Below the pieces are notes generated by a model. It did not search any database and was not told where the DNA came from. It was given only the letters and a program-made list of their open reading frames with translations. From the NCBI GenBank assembly GCA_008086245.1, contig VSIX01000033.1, forward strand, positions 1 to 64,000: 64,000 bases of DNA. Reading direction: 5' to 3'. The first letter of the stretch is position 1. Every line of letters begins with the position of its first letter. Positions 16,361 to 24,920 of the stretch are shown here, piece after piece. The DNA comes from Candidatus Mcinerneyibacterium aminivorans. GTDB lineage: Bacteria; Macinerneyibacteriota; Macinerneyibacteria; Macinerneyibacteriales; Macinerneyibacteriaceae. The translations under genes were made by a program, and so were the position numbers.

Positions 16361-18206
16361 GAATTTCCCCTTTTTTATTCTCTTTTTCTTTATACATTGG
16401 AACATGAAAAGCAAATTTAGAACCTTCTCCTTCTTTACTTTCAACCCAAATTGATCCCTCATGTGCTTTTACAATTTCTTTTACGATAGTAAGTCCTAAA
16501 CCTGTCCCCTTTACCTCTCCAGTATTATCGGCCCGTATAAATTTATCAAATATTTTATCCTGATATTCTTCCGGAATACCTATGCCATTATCTTTAACAT
16601 ATATATATATTCTATAACCTATTTTTTCCGCAGATATCTCAACTAAACCTTTATCAGTATATCTTAAAGCATTATCCAATAGATTAGATACAACCCAGCT
16701 AATTTTGCTTGGATCTGCATATATGTACAAATCTTCTGAAATATTATCTACTTTCATTTCAAGGCCTTTTTCCTTGGCCTTTTTTTTAAACGATTTAACA
16801 TTTTTGTTAATCAATTTTTTAACATTAACCTTATCAAAACTCATCTGTATTTTTCCTGATTCAATTTTTGATAAATCCAGTAAGTTATCTACAAGTTCAT
16901 TTAATCTGTTAGTATCTTCCAATGCTGCTTTAAGCAGTTCCTTCTGTTCATCATTAATTTTTCCAACTTCTTCGTTAAATATCATTTCAAGGCCCATATT
17001 CATAGAAGTTAACGGGGTCATAAATTCATGGGTTACCATAGATACAAACTCCGATTTCATCTGGTCTATTTGCTTTAATTCGGTTATGTCTTCCAGAAGA
17101 ATAACCAGGTATTTTATTTCTTTATTTTCATCAATAATATTATTTGTATTTACTTTATAATGCTTTTCTTTCTCATCTATTTTAACTTCTATAGATTTCT
17201 CTTCTAGATCTTCATTTTCTTTTGATTCTTTTATTTTATCAAATAATTTATCATTATTTATTACTTCCAAAAAATGCTTATTTTCATCATAATGTTGAAT
17301 ATTAAATAACTTCCTTGCTTTTTGATTTATCATAATAATTTTATTTTCATTATCTAAAACCATTAGAGGGCTATTTATATTATTTATAATTGCTTCAAAT
17401 TTATTTTTTTCATCTAAAAGTTTCTTTACATTCAATTTTTCATAATCCTGTAATCTATCAATCATATTATTAAACTGTTTAATCAAATCTCCTATTTCAT
17501 TTGATGATTTCATCTGTAATTTATATTTAAAATTTCTTTTTGAGATCTCATTTACAGCTTTTTTCAATTTATTGATAGGTTTGAGTATTTGTTTTGATAA
17601 ATAAAAACTAAACATAATTGCAATTATAATTGCAATTGCAGATATAATAATTGTAGATATCATAGCATGATCTACTCTTAAATTTGCTTTTTTATGGGCA
17701 TTTAACATCTGATTCTGATTTATTCCTCTCAAGTCACGTATTTTATTTTTTATTTGAAGAAAAACCGGGAATAATTCTTCATTATAATAATTTCTTCTTT
17801 TATCATTATCTTTAATTCCCTGAAATGTATCGTAGTAATTTAAATATTTAACATAATTGTCCTTTATAGATTTTATAGTCGATTTTTCTCCATCAATACT
17901 ACTTCTGTCTTTAACCCTGCTTAACCATTTATAGAAATCTTTTTCGTTTTTTCTAAAGGTATTTCTACCCTTCTCTTCCTGGGCGTTTAAAATCATCAAA
18001 ATTGCACTATCCTGTCTTTCTATAGATTCAATCAAACTTTCACATGCTTTTATACTGTTATAGTTTTCATCCATAATATTAGTAATAGAATCAGAAAGAC
18101 CTGTAAAATTTATTATTGACCACATTGTAATAAGAAATAATATTACAATTATTAAAACATATCCATATACTAATTTTGATTTCAAGCTTTTAATATTTTT
18201 AAACAA
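16353..18206 (-). CDS. Membrane histidine kinase (HAMP-PAS-HisKA-HATPase)
   Basis: A 617-aa sensor kinase. Membrane helices lie at about 12-34 and 181-203 and flank a 145-residue extracytoplasmic domain. HAMP follows at 203-258, then a PAS-like domain (270-380), the phosphoacceptor His393 in VTHEFMTPLTS, and an ATPase domain with NLLDNALRYT, DNGIGIP and GTGLGL. The start is a TTG at 18206 with AAGGGG close upstream. It heads the operon with two receiver genes, two RCK genes and TrkH. The sensed signal is unknown; osmotic or K+ status is an inference from the operon. Confidence 0.92.
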   Translation of the reverse strand: MFKNIKSLKSKLVYGYVLIIVILFLITMWSIINFTGLSDSITNIMDENYNSIKACESLIESIERQDSAILMILNAQEEKGRNTFRKNEKDFYKWLSRVKDRSSIDGEKSTIKSIKDNYVKYLNYYDTFQGIKDNDKRRNYYNEELFPVFLQIKNKIRDLRGINQNQMLNAHKKANLRVDHAMISTIIISAIAIIIAIMFSFYLSKQILKPINKLKKAVNEISKRNFKYKLQMKSSNEIGDLIKQFNNMIDRLQDYEKLNVKKLLDEKNKFEAIINNINSPLMVLDNENKIIMINQKARKLFNIQHYDENKHFLEVINNDKLFDKIKESKENEDLEEKSIEVKIDEKEKHYKVNTNNIIDENKEIKYLVILLEDITELKQIDQMKSEFVSMVTHEFMTPLTSMNMGLEMIFNEEVGKINDEQKELLKAALEDTNRLNELVDNLLDLSKIESGKIQMSFDKVNVKKLINKNVKSFKKKAKEKGLEMKVDNISEDLYIYADPSKISWVVSNLLDNALRYTDKGLVEISAEKIGYRIYIYVKDNGIGIPEEYQDKIFDKFIRADNTGEVKGTGLGLTIVKEIVKAHEGSIWVESKEGEGSKFAFHVPMYKEKENKKGEILA

Positions 18207-18238
18207 AACGCCCCTTCTTTTAAAATTTCTTTACAGCA

Positions 18239-18266
18239 ATTATAACATCTTATACTGACTATTCAA
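18239..18266 (-). promoter_or_regulatory. Promoter of the kinase-Trk operon
   Basis: On the minus strand TTGAAT (18266-18261), 16 bp, then a perfect TATAAT (18244-18239). The TTG start of the kinase is 33 nt further on. Confidence 0.75.
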
Positions 18267-18298
18267 GTTTAACCGTAATTAAATAAAATGATAAATAT

Positions 18299-21200
18299 TC
18301 AACTAACCACTATCATAGGTCTTTTCACACCAGCTCTTATCTGGGTTCTTCCCGAAAGGCTAACATATTTACCGTCTATCTCTTCTAAATATTTCTCATA
18401 TTCATCGTTCATGTTTAATTTACCAAATCCTTCCGTTAATATGAGGGTAAAATCAATATTTTCTTCACCAGTTAAAGCTACTCCAATTTCTTCATTATAA
18501 AAGTCAACCCAGTCTTTATTGTTAATAGAAGGAGCAATAATGCCTGCAGCCCTGATTTTTTCAGCTTTTTTAAGAAATTCATAATTTATCGGTTTAAATG
18601 ACAATAAAACTTTATTTTTAAATCTTCCTTCAATATTTTCGGTATCTTTAACAGTAATTACCTGACCGTAATTTTCATTACCGAATCCTATTCTCCCGCG
18701 GATTGTTATCCCCCTGGTTTTTATCTTTGCTGATATATTTTCTTTAACTTCAATTATTTCCCCTCTTGTAAATGCCATCAACCTGTTAGGCTCCAAATCA
18801 TAGTGTACAATTAGATATCCCTCATCCGTATTTATTTCTTTAATAGTACCTGTTGAGGGGGATTTTATAAAAACTTCCTTTTTGGGAGAAGTAGCAAGCC
18901 CCTGTCCCTTATATACAAAATCACCTTCTCTTACATTTAGATATCCTTTAATATGTGATGGTTTTACCCTCAATCTTTTGGCAATTTCAACTTTTTGGGG
19001 TTTTTTTGAATAATCCTGAATTTCTCTTAATACAATCAGGCCGTTATCTTCAATTTGTAATACTTTTCCCCTTACATGCGAGGTATATGTGACCTTGGAT
19101 CCAAACAACCCAAGATCTGCCTTAAAAATTTTCTGGTGCATTTTTACATTATCTCCTTCATTAACCATAATTCCTTTTCGAATATCCCGGGAATCCAGTT
19201 TATCAAAGTTATTATATCCAACTACTCTTTTTAAATCTATTATAAAAATTCTTGGAGGGGTAAACTTGTTTTCCCCAATTATGGTATCAGGTTTTACTTT
19301 TTCACCTTTTTTTACAAAAATTTCTCCTTTATAAGGAAGTTTCCTCTCAAATATAAACTCTCCTTCCTCTATTTTGGGATTGCTTTTATATACATTTGTT
19401 TTATATTCAATGTTGTTTATCTGAAAATGAGAGTTCTCGTAAAGATTTAATTTTTTCCTTTTTAGATATTCTCCTCTCCCCCTGCCATCAATAACAACCG
19501 CTAAATTTGTTTTTAGATCTTCTTTTTTAATATTTTTTGAAACAAATACATTTTTTTCGGGAATAATAGTTAAATTAGCACCTTCGGGATAATAGAGAAT
19601 ATCACCATATATTATATCCTTTTTTTCTTCTGTATCGTTATTAATAACTGTTAATAGTTTATTGTTATCTTTGAATTTACCTGTAGGAGCAACAACATAT
19701 GCCAGTTCATCAATAATTTGATTTTTATATATCTCAACTGCTTTTTCGGGATCCAGTTCTGCAAGAATACCCATATGTGGACTTTTAAATGTTTTATCCA
19801 CCGCAAGTTTGGTTATCCCTCTGGGTTTAAAACCTTCAATCAGTATTTTTATCAAATCTTTTTTATCTTTATTCTCAGCCAATACTCCTCCAGCTCCAAT
19901 GATTACATCAAAATCCTTCTGCTGGAAGAATTTATTTTTAGGATCCTCTTCTTTTCTGCTTAAAACTGTATCAAATGGAGATGTATTTATTTTTTTTACT
20001 TTTTGCTCTAAAAATCCAATATGATGAATATCATAATTTAAATCAATATGTTTCTTCCAGGCTAAATTGATCCCCTCACTCGCTACAGCATTTTCGATTT
20101 CTATTTCCGAATTATTTTCGGGTATATATGTTGGATTAAGCATTTTATTTGAAATATAATTTCTAATAAAATTTTCATCTGTATTATCTGGAAAATATGA
20201 CATAATATTTTCAATTCCAGTCTGATGAAGTATCTCAGAAATAGAATAACTCATTCCTATATTAGCAGATACTGTTCTATCGTAATCTCCAAGGATATTA
20301 GAAAAAATATCAGTAGTTGCACCGCCCATATCTACAAGTATGGTATTAAGATTGTTTTCATAGGAATAAAGATTGAGAATATTTTCAACACCTTTTGGAG
20401 TTGGTAAAATATTTGTTTTAACCCATTTTTTTAATTCGGAATATCCCGGGGCCCTTTCCATAACATTTTCCATGAATAATTCATGTACTTTACTTTTTGC
20501 AGGTTCAAAATTCATTTTTTCCGGTTCAGGCCTTATATTTTCAACCATATGTAAATTAAATGTGTCTTTGAGAGTTTCCTTAACATATTTTCTTGCACCT
20601 TCATTACCGCAAAAAATTAAATCAGGTCTTTCATTTCTTTTAAATTTTGTTGTTGGTTCTGATAACTTTAATAGTTCTGCTAACCTCACTACTCCGGCAA
20701 TATTTCCTCCATTTATCCCACCGGCCATTAATATTAAATCCGGATGCAAATCTCTTATTAATTTCATTTTTTCTATTTCAGATAAATCATCACTTATTGT
20801 AAATTTTCCTAAAAGTACTCCACCTGCTCCATAAGCTGTAAGTTCAACAGCTTTACCAGTATCGGTTTTTGTTAAGCCAAAAACCATTATTTGCAGCCCT
20901 CCTCCGGCTGAACTGGTGGTAATATATGGAATCTTAAGTTTATTCTTACCCGTTAATAATTTTTCATTAGATTTTTTTTCAATCTCCCTTGCTGTATTTA
21001 TAACCCCAATTTTAACATCTTCATCAGGTAACTCCACTGTTGTAGGAGTGTTAGCTTCTCCTATAAACGTAAGATTGCCATTTATGTTTTTCAGATATAA
21101 ACCTTTTGTTGTTGTACTTCCTATGTCGGTAATAAATAATTTTTTTATGTTTTTTAATTTATCTATAACATTTCCCTTCCAGAAAACTTCATCAAGAGAA

Positions 21201-21367
21201 GTATCAAAAGCCTTTGCAATTTTAATACACAATTTTAAAGAAGGGTTAAAATCGTCATTTTCCATGGCAGAGATAGTCTGTCTTGTTACCCCAATTTTAT
21301 GAGCTAACTCCTGCTGGGTCATTTTATTTTTATTCCTTAACTGTCTAATTTTCTCACCATAAAGCAT
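18299..21367 (-). CDS. XRE-type HTH fused to GlmL/MutL-like ASKHA domain with C-terminal barrel domains
   Basis: A 1022-aa protein. Residues 4-60 are a Cro/C1-type helix-turn-helix (KMTQQELAHKIGVTRQTIS). At 81-90 DIGSTTTKGL begins an actin/Hsp70-like domain of the GlmL/MutL family, the glutamate-mutase accessory family, with the second phosphate motif LVDMGGATTDIF near 360. After about residue 600 come beta-rich segments with lipoyl/barrel-sandwich character (KGEIFVKKGEKVKPDT, VREGDFVYKGQGLATSP) and a tail SGRTQIRAGVKRP. Ordinary GlmL is about 460 aa. The start is the ATG at 21367 with GAAAGGGGA upstream; an earlier in-frame start lacks this. It is monocistronic, and no B12-dependent mutase is in the window. 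Function unknown; a DNA-binding regulator that senses a cofactor or metabolite is a guess. Confidence 0.8.
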   Translation of the reverse strand: MLYGEKIRQLRNKNKMTQQELAHKIGVTRQTISAMENDDFNPSLKLCIKIAKAFDTSLDEVFWKGNVIDKLKNIKKLFITDIGSTTTKGLYLKNINGNLTFIGEANTPTTVELPDEDVKIGVINTAREIEKKSNEKLLTGKNKLKIPYITTSSAGGGLQIMVFGLTKTDTGKAVELTAYGAGGVLLGKFTISDDLSEIEKMKLIRDLHPDLILMAGGINGGNIAGVVRLAELLKLSEPTTKFKRNERPDLIFCGNEGARKYVKETLKDTFNLHMVENIRPEPEKMNFEPAKSKVHELFMENVMERAPGYSELKKWVKTNILPTPKGVENILNLYSYENNLNTILVDMGGATTDIFSNILGDYDRTVSANIGMSYSISEILHQTGIENIMSYFPDNTDENFIRNYISNKMLNPTYIPENNSEIEIENAVASEGINLAWKKHIDLNYDIHHIGFLEQKVKKINTSPFDTVLSRKEEDPKNKFFQQKDFDVIIGAGGVLAENKDKKDLIKILIEGFKPRGITKLAVDKTFKSPHMGILAELDPEKAVEIYKNQIIDELAYVVAPTGKFKDNNKLLTVINNDTEEKKDIIYGDILYYPEGANLTIIPEKNVFVSKNIKKEDLKTNLAVVIDGRGRGEYLKRKKLNLYENSHFQINNIEYKTNVYKSNPKIEEGEFIFERKLPYKGEIFVKKGEKVKPDTIIGENKFTPPRIFIIDLKRVVGYNNFDKLDSRDIRKGIMVNEGDNVKMHQKIFKADLGLFGSKVTYTSHVRGKVLQIEDNGLIVLREIQDYSKKPQKVEIAKRLRVKPSHIKGYLNVREGDFVYKGQGLATSPKKEVFIKSPSTGTIKEINTDEGYLIVHYDLEPNRLMAFTRGEIIEVKENISAKIKTRGITIRGRIGFGNENYGQVITVKDTENIEGRFKNKVLLSFKPINYEFLKKAEKIRAAGIIAPSINNKDWVDFYNEEIGVALTGEENIDFTLILTEGFGKLNMNDEYEKYLEEIDGKYVSLSGRTQIRAGVKRPMIVVS

Positions 21368-21400
21368 ATTTTCCCCTTTCTTTAATTTGTTATTATATTT

Positions 21401-21429
21401 AACATACAAACAATGGGTAATATTGTCAA
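21401..21429 (-). promoter_or_regulatory. Promoter of the HTH-GlmL gene
   Basis: On the minus strand TTGACA (21429-21424), 17 bp, then TATGTT (21406-21401). The ATG is 33 nt downstream. The -35 is a perfect match, the -10 four of six. Confidence 0.6.
21410..21426. promoter_or_regulatory. Inverted repeat overlapping the promoter, candidate operator
   Basis: ACAAT-N7-ATTGT covers the spacer and part of the -35 of the HTH-GlmL promoter. Its size and position suit autorepression by an XRE-type HTH dimer. Inference only. Confidence 0.4.
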
Positions 21430-21547
21430 GTATATATTACATTTTTTTTATTAGTAAAGAAATAGGAAGTTATAAATGACAATTTACAGAATCAATTTAT
21501 ATGATTTGAACAATTTTAAAAAGGTATTAGACCTATTTTCCAATATT

Positions 21548-21955
21548 TCATTCCCAAGGCCACTCTATACATTTATCATGTGGTCCAAAAAGAGAATGAT
21601 CAGCATCTCCCGATATTACTAAAGTTTCTATTTTACTTTTTTTGAATAATGATTTAGCCCTTTTTAGAGTAGATTTTGTATTTGATACATCATCAACAAT
21701 TAAAATATTCTTCCCATTTAAATTAATATTCAACCTTTTTTCTATAACCGGGTTATCATAAATTCTATTATGCCTGTCATCTCTAAATTTAATTTTAATA
21801 GTTTTTAACGGAATATCCAAAAACCTGGATATCAAATATCCAGGCAGGATACCTCCTCTTTCAATTGCAACTACATAATCATATTTATCTTCAACTTTTT
21901 CCTTAATTTTAATCATTAGGGTGTTTAAATCTATATTCATCTTATCATTATGCAT
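21548..21955 (-). CDS. Phosphoribosyltransferase-domain protein
   Basis: A 135-aa protein of the type I PRTase fold. The PRPP-binding loop is NILIVDDVSNTKSTL (about residues 83-97), with the two acidic residues and the Thr/Ser pair typical of the family. VAIERGGILPGYLISRFLDIP matches the preceding loop of xanthine/hypoxanthine-type enzymes. The substrate cannot be told from sequence; it is shorter than HPRT or Gpt. It follows the DUF362 gene by 3 bp and is presumably co-transcribed. Confidence 0.85.
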   Translation of the reverse strand: MHNDKMNIDLNTLMIKIKEKVEDKYDYVVAIERGGILPGYLISRFLDIPLKTIKIKFRDDRHNRIYDNPVIEKRLNINLNGKNILIVDDVSNTKSTLKRAKSLFKKSKIETLVISGDADHSLFGPHDKCIEWPWE

Positions 21956-21958
21956 AAA

Positions 21959-23071
21959 TCAACCGTCCATTTCTATCAAATCATATTCCAGTTTGCCAAG
22001 TCCAATATCCGCAGCATGTTTTAACTGAAGTATATTTTCAATTTTTGGATTTAACCCTTTAAATTTATCTGCTCCCGGTTGATGGTTATCTTTTAACTTA
22101 GAATTTTGAAATCCTTTCTGCTTGTTTACGAGATCAAGGGATGCTTTATCAAGAGCAACAGGATCTTTGGAAGCTAATATACCAATATCCGGCACTATGG
22201 GATGATCACTCCAGGGAGTACAATCACAATCAGGAGTTATATTCATTAAAAAGTTGATATATACAACTTTTTCTTTTTTATCAAGAACCGCACCATATGC
22301 GTATTCAGATAATCTCTCAAGAAAATCTTTTATTTCCACATCCCAATCCATATCAATAGCTTCTTCCTGGCACACATTTACACATTCCCCACACCCGATA
22401 CATTTACTCAAATCGATTTTTGCCTTTGCATTCTCTATAGTAATAGCTTCTTTAGGACAATTTTCAGCACATAAACCACATCCTATGCATTTTTCTTCAA
22501 TAACTTCAGGCCATACAGCATGCTGAGCTCTTTTACCAATTTCAGGAGCACATCCCATGGCTAAATTTTTTATAGCTCCACCAAATCCAGCTAAAATGTG
22601 CCCTTTAAAATGGGACATAACAACCAAGCTATCGGATTCTAATATATCACTGGCTATTTTTACATTATCAAAATGTTTTTTATTAATTTTGATATCCCTA
22701 TAATTCTGGCTGTTAATTCCATCAGCAATTATAACAGGAGCATTTACAGTAGCATATGAAAACCCATTATAAATCGCTGTATTGATATGATCAACAGAAT
22801 TTTTCCTCTCTCCAGTATAAAGGGTATTTGTATCGGTTAAAAACGGTTTAACACCCAGTTTTTTTAATTTATCAACTATTACCCGTACATAGGTTGGGTT
22901 AATATATCCATCATTCCCTTTTTCTCCAAAATGAATTTTAATTCCGGTTAGTTCATCTTTGTTAAATATCTGCTTAAACTCTTCAATATCCATAATTCTG
23001 TTTAATTTATTTGCCTTATTATCAGCTTCACCTCTTGCTCTCAAATTGAACATATAAACTTTTGATTTCAT
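21959..23071 (-). CDS. DUF362 protein with two [4Fe-4S] ferredoxin motifs
   Basis: A 370-aa protein. Residues 1-190 and the C-terminal part belong to DUF362 (SHFKGHILAGFGGAIKNLAMG is its best-conserved stretch). In between sits a ferredoxin domain with CIGCGLCAENC and CIGCGECVNVC. Such proteins are common in anaerobes; their redox partner is unknown. It is the first gene of a two-gene unit with the phosphoribosyltransferase. Confidence 0.9.
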   Translation of the reverse strand: MKSKVYMFNLRARGEADNKANKLNRIMDIEEFKQIFNKDELTGIKIHFGEKGNDGYINPTYVRVIVDKLKKLGVKPFLTDTNTLYTGERKNSVDHINTAIYNGFSYATVNAPVIIADGINSQNYRDIKINKKHFDNVKIASDILESDSLVVMSHFKGHILAGFGGAIKNLAMGCAPEIGKRAQHAVWPEVIEEKCIGCGLCAENCPKEAITIENAKAKIDLSKCIGCGECVNVCQEEAIDMDWDVEIKDFLERLSEYAYGAVLDKKEKVVYINFLMNITPDCDCTPWSDHPIVPDIGILASKDPVALDKASLDLVNKQKGFQNSKLKDNHQPGADKFKGLNPKIENILQLKHAADIGLGKLEYDLIEMDG

Positions 23072-23096
23072 AGACCCTCCTTTATTAACAGATTTA

Positions 23097-23124
23097 ATTA
23101 TAAAATAATTGTTAATAAAATCAA
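23097..23124 (-). promoter_or_regulatory. Promoter of the DUF362 operon
   Basis: On the minus strand TTGATT (23124-23119), 16 bp, then TATAAT (23102-23097). AAGGAGGG precedes the ATG at 23071. Confidence 0.7.
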
Positions 23125-23138
23125 CATTTTAAAATTGA

Positions 23139-23882
23139 TTAGTTTTTTAAATAAAAGAAAAATTTTTTTATATCTTTTAAAACAAATTTTAAAAAATGTT
23201 TTGATAATTTAATTTCATTACTAAAACTCCAGTGTAATATTTTTTGCAAATTTTTTTTATTATCAAATATTTCAACAAAAAAAGCATATAAACCCGTAAT
23301 TAAAATTAAATCCTTAAAATCTGAATGAAATAAAGGCTTAAAATATATAAAATCGATACTTTTGCCCCATATTAACTTATTAAAAGCGGAGAAGAATATC
23401 CCACTTACCAGAGATAAAAAAACCCAATACGACCAAAAACTTTTTCTTTCAATACTGCTATAAAATCTGTATCCTTCAATAATAATAAACATCGAAATAA
23501 TATAAACAATAAAATAAATATATAACTTTATATCTATTTGTAAAAGTTCTCCTATAAACGACCCCCTGAAATTTGTTACTGGATCAATTATTTCAATATT
23601 TTTTAAAAAGCTTTTTTCATATAATTTAAAAAAAATGAACGATTTTATTATTTGATCTATTGTCATAAATATAATCACAATAAATATTGAATACCATTTT
23701 TTCTTTTTTGTAAAATTCTCATTAATCCATGTAAATATTACAGAAATTATAACTATTATAATTAGATTAAAAAAGAAAAATTTTAATTGAGGGAGCAATT
23801 TAATATTTCCAATAATTAGAAACAGAAAAAGAAAAGAAAACCATAGCAAAATAAATATAGCATTATTTCTAAGATATTTCAT
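23139..23882 (-). CDS. LspA-like membrane protein with altered catalytic site
   Basis: A 247-aa protein with about six membrane segments. It resembles signal peptidase II: DQIIK (76-80), a box like NxGxxF at 104-109, and SAFNKLIWGKSIDFI at 165-179 corresponding to the catalytic GNxxDRxxxGxVxDFI. The first catalytic Asp position is Asn168 and the following Arg is Lys169. A candidate for the second catalytic Asp is Asp188, but the NxAD context is not kept. It is about 80 residues longer than normal LspA. So probably not an active peptidase, or one with changed function. The start ATG shares a base with the upstream TGA (TGATG), so coupling to the truncated asparaginase frame is likely. Confidence 0.55.
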   Translation of the reverse strand: MKYLRNNAIFILLWFSFLFLFLIIGNIKLLPQLKFFFFNLIIIVIISVIFTWINENFTKKKKWYSIFIVIIFMTIDQIIKSFIFFKLYEKSFLKNIEIIDPVTNFRGSFIGELLQIDIKLYIYFIVYIISMFIIIEGYRFYSSIERKSFWSYWVFLSLVSGIFFSAFNKLIWGKSIDFIYFKPLFHSDFKDLILITGLYAFFVEIFDNKKNLQKILHWSFSNEIKLSKHFLKFVLKDIKKFFFYLKN

Positions 23883-24220
23883 CAAAAAACAGCTTCGATT
23901 TTTCCTACTTGAATTCCAGCATTATTCTTTAGTATTCTGGTTTTAAATTTTTCCAATATTTCAATATGTTTTTTTTCTGCAAAATGAGAAGAACACATTA
24001 ATGCAAGCTCCTGAGTCGAAAATCCAAAATGCTTATATGCTCCACTTAAAATAACATTTAAGGCCTGTATAGGTTTAGCTGAAGACCTTATATAGGTAAT
24101 GCGGTTAATATCCCCTTTTTTATAAATTACTTTATTCTGGCTATTTACAACAGCAATATAACCTCTATGGATAGATTCAACAACTTTTTTTCTCTTAACT
24201 TTTGCCAGAATTGCAGACAT
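23882..24220 (-). pseudogene. Truncated asparaginase II-family gene
   Basis: A 112-aa frame matching only the N-terminal third of the L-asparaginase II family (about 330 aa): HRGYIAVVNSQNKVIYKKGD, then IRSSAKPIQAL and LALMCSSHFAEK are characteristic. The remaining two-thirds, with the later conserved glycine-rich blocks, are absent, and the frame ends at a TGA that merges with the start of the LspA-like gene. It follows the second trkA by 15 bp. Best read as a 3'-truncated remnant; a short functional protein is less likely. Confidence 0.65.
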
Positions 24221-24235
24221 TTACACCAACTTATT

Positions 24236-24907
24236 TTATTTGATTAATAATTTTGAAATACTGTTTATATTTTCAGGCTTTGATACAATAAACACCTCAT
24301 CATTTTCCTGTAAAACATTATTTCCCCGGGGAATTAAATATTTGTCTTCTTTCTCCCTGTAAATTCCAATAAACACACTTTCCTGGGGAAACTTTTTAAC
24401 TCCAGTTATTTCTTCAATTGTTTTATTTATATTTTTTGATGATGTAGGAATTTGTATCGCGTATATGTTTGCTCTCTTAGGGCCCAGATTTGCAATCTCT
24501 TTTACTGGAGGTTTTTCAATCTCCATAACAATCTGATTAATTAAAAGATCACTTAATTTCACAGTAGTATCCACACCGGCTGCTTTATAAGCTTCTTCAT
24601 AGGTATGTTTTCTAACAAAAGCTAAAACTTTTGAAACACCAAGCGTTCTAGCAAGAATAGCAGTTGAAATATTTTGAGGATCGCTGTGAAGAAAAGATAG
24701 AAGATAATCAGCTTTCTTTGCACCTGCATCCTTTAATACATTAATATTATTAGCATCTCCATTTATAGTAATCACTCCTGTTTCTGCAAATACCCTTTCA
24801 CATACCTCTTTATCTTTATCTATAACAACTAAATCATGCTTATTTTCGGAAAGTATTTTGATTATTTGACTTCCCACATTTCCAGCACCTGCAACAATTA
24901 TATACAT
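24236..24907 (-). CDS. trkA: TrkA-type RCK protein, second copy
   Basis: A 223-aa K+ channel gating protein with an RCK N domain (YIIVAGAGNVGSQIIKILSE, a canonical GxGxxG, and VVIDKDKE) and a TrkA_C domain (about 140-223, NVLQENDEVFIVSKPE). I start at the ATG at 24907, which has AAAGGAGA close upstream; longer versions only read back into the trkH gene. It follows the second trkH by 13 bp and serves it. Confidence 0.92.
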   Translation of the reverse strand: MYIIVAGAGNVGSQIIKILSENKHDLVVIDKDKEVCERVFAETGVITINGDANNINVLKDAGAKKADYLLSFLHSDPQNISTAILARTLGVSKVLAFVRKHTYEEAYKAAGVDTTVKLSDLLINQIVMEIEKPPVKEIANLGPKRANIYAIQIPTSSKNINKTIEEITGVKKFPQESVFIGIYREKEDKYLIPRGNNVLQENDEVFIVSKPENINSISKLLIK

Positions 24908-24920
24908 ATAATCTCCTTTC

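Noticed and set aside
16705-17160. 151-codon plus-strand frame inside the histidine kinase
   Set aside because: It lies wholly antisense to a well-supported kinase with all motifs, and its text is a Ser/Leu/Phe-rich mirror typical of shadow frames.
20373-21302. Plus-strand frames of 153 and 128 codons antisense to the HTH-GlmL gene
   Set aside because: No ribosome sites or known motifs; the minus-strand gene has clear HTH and ASKHA signatures over the same bases.
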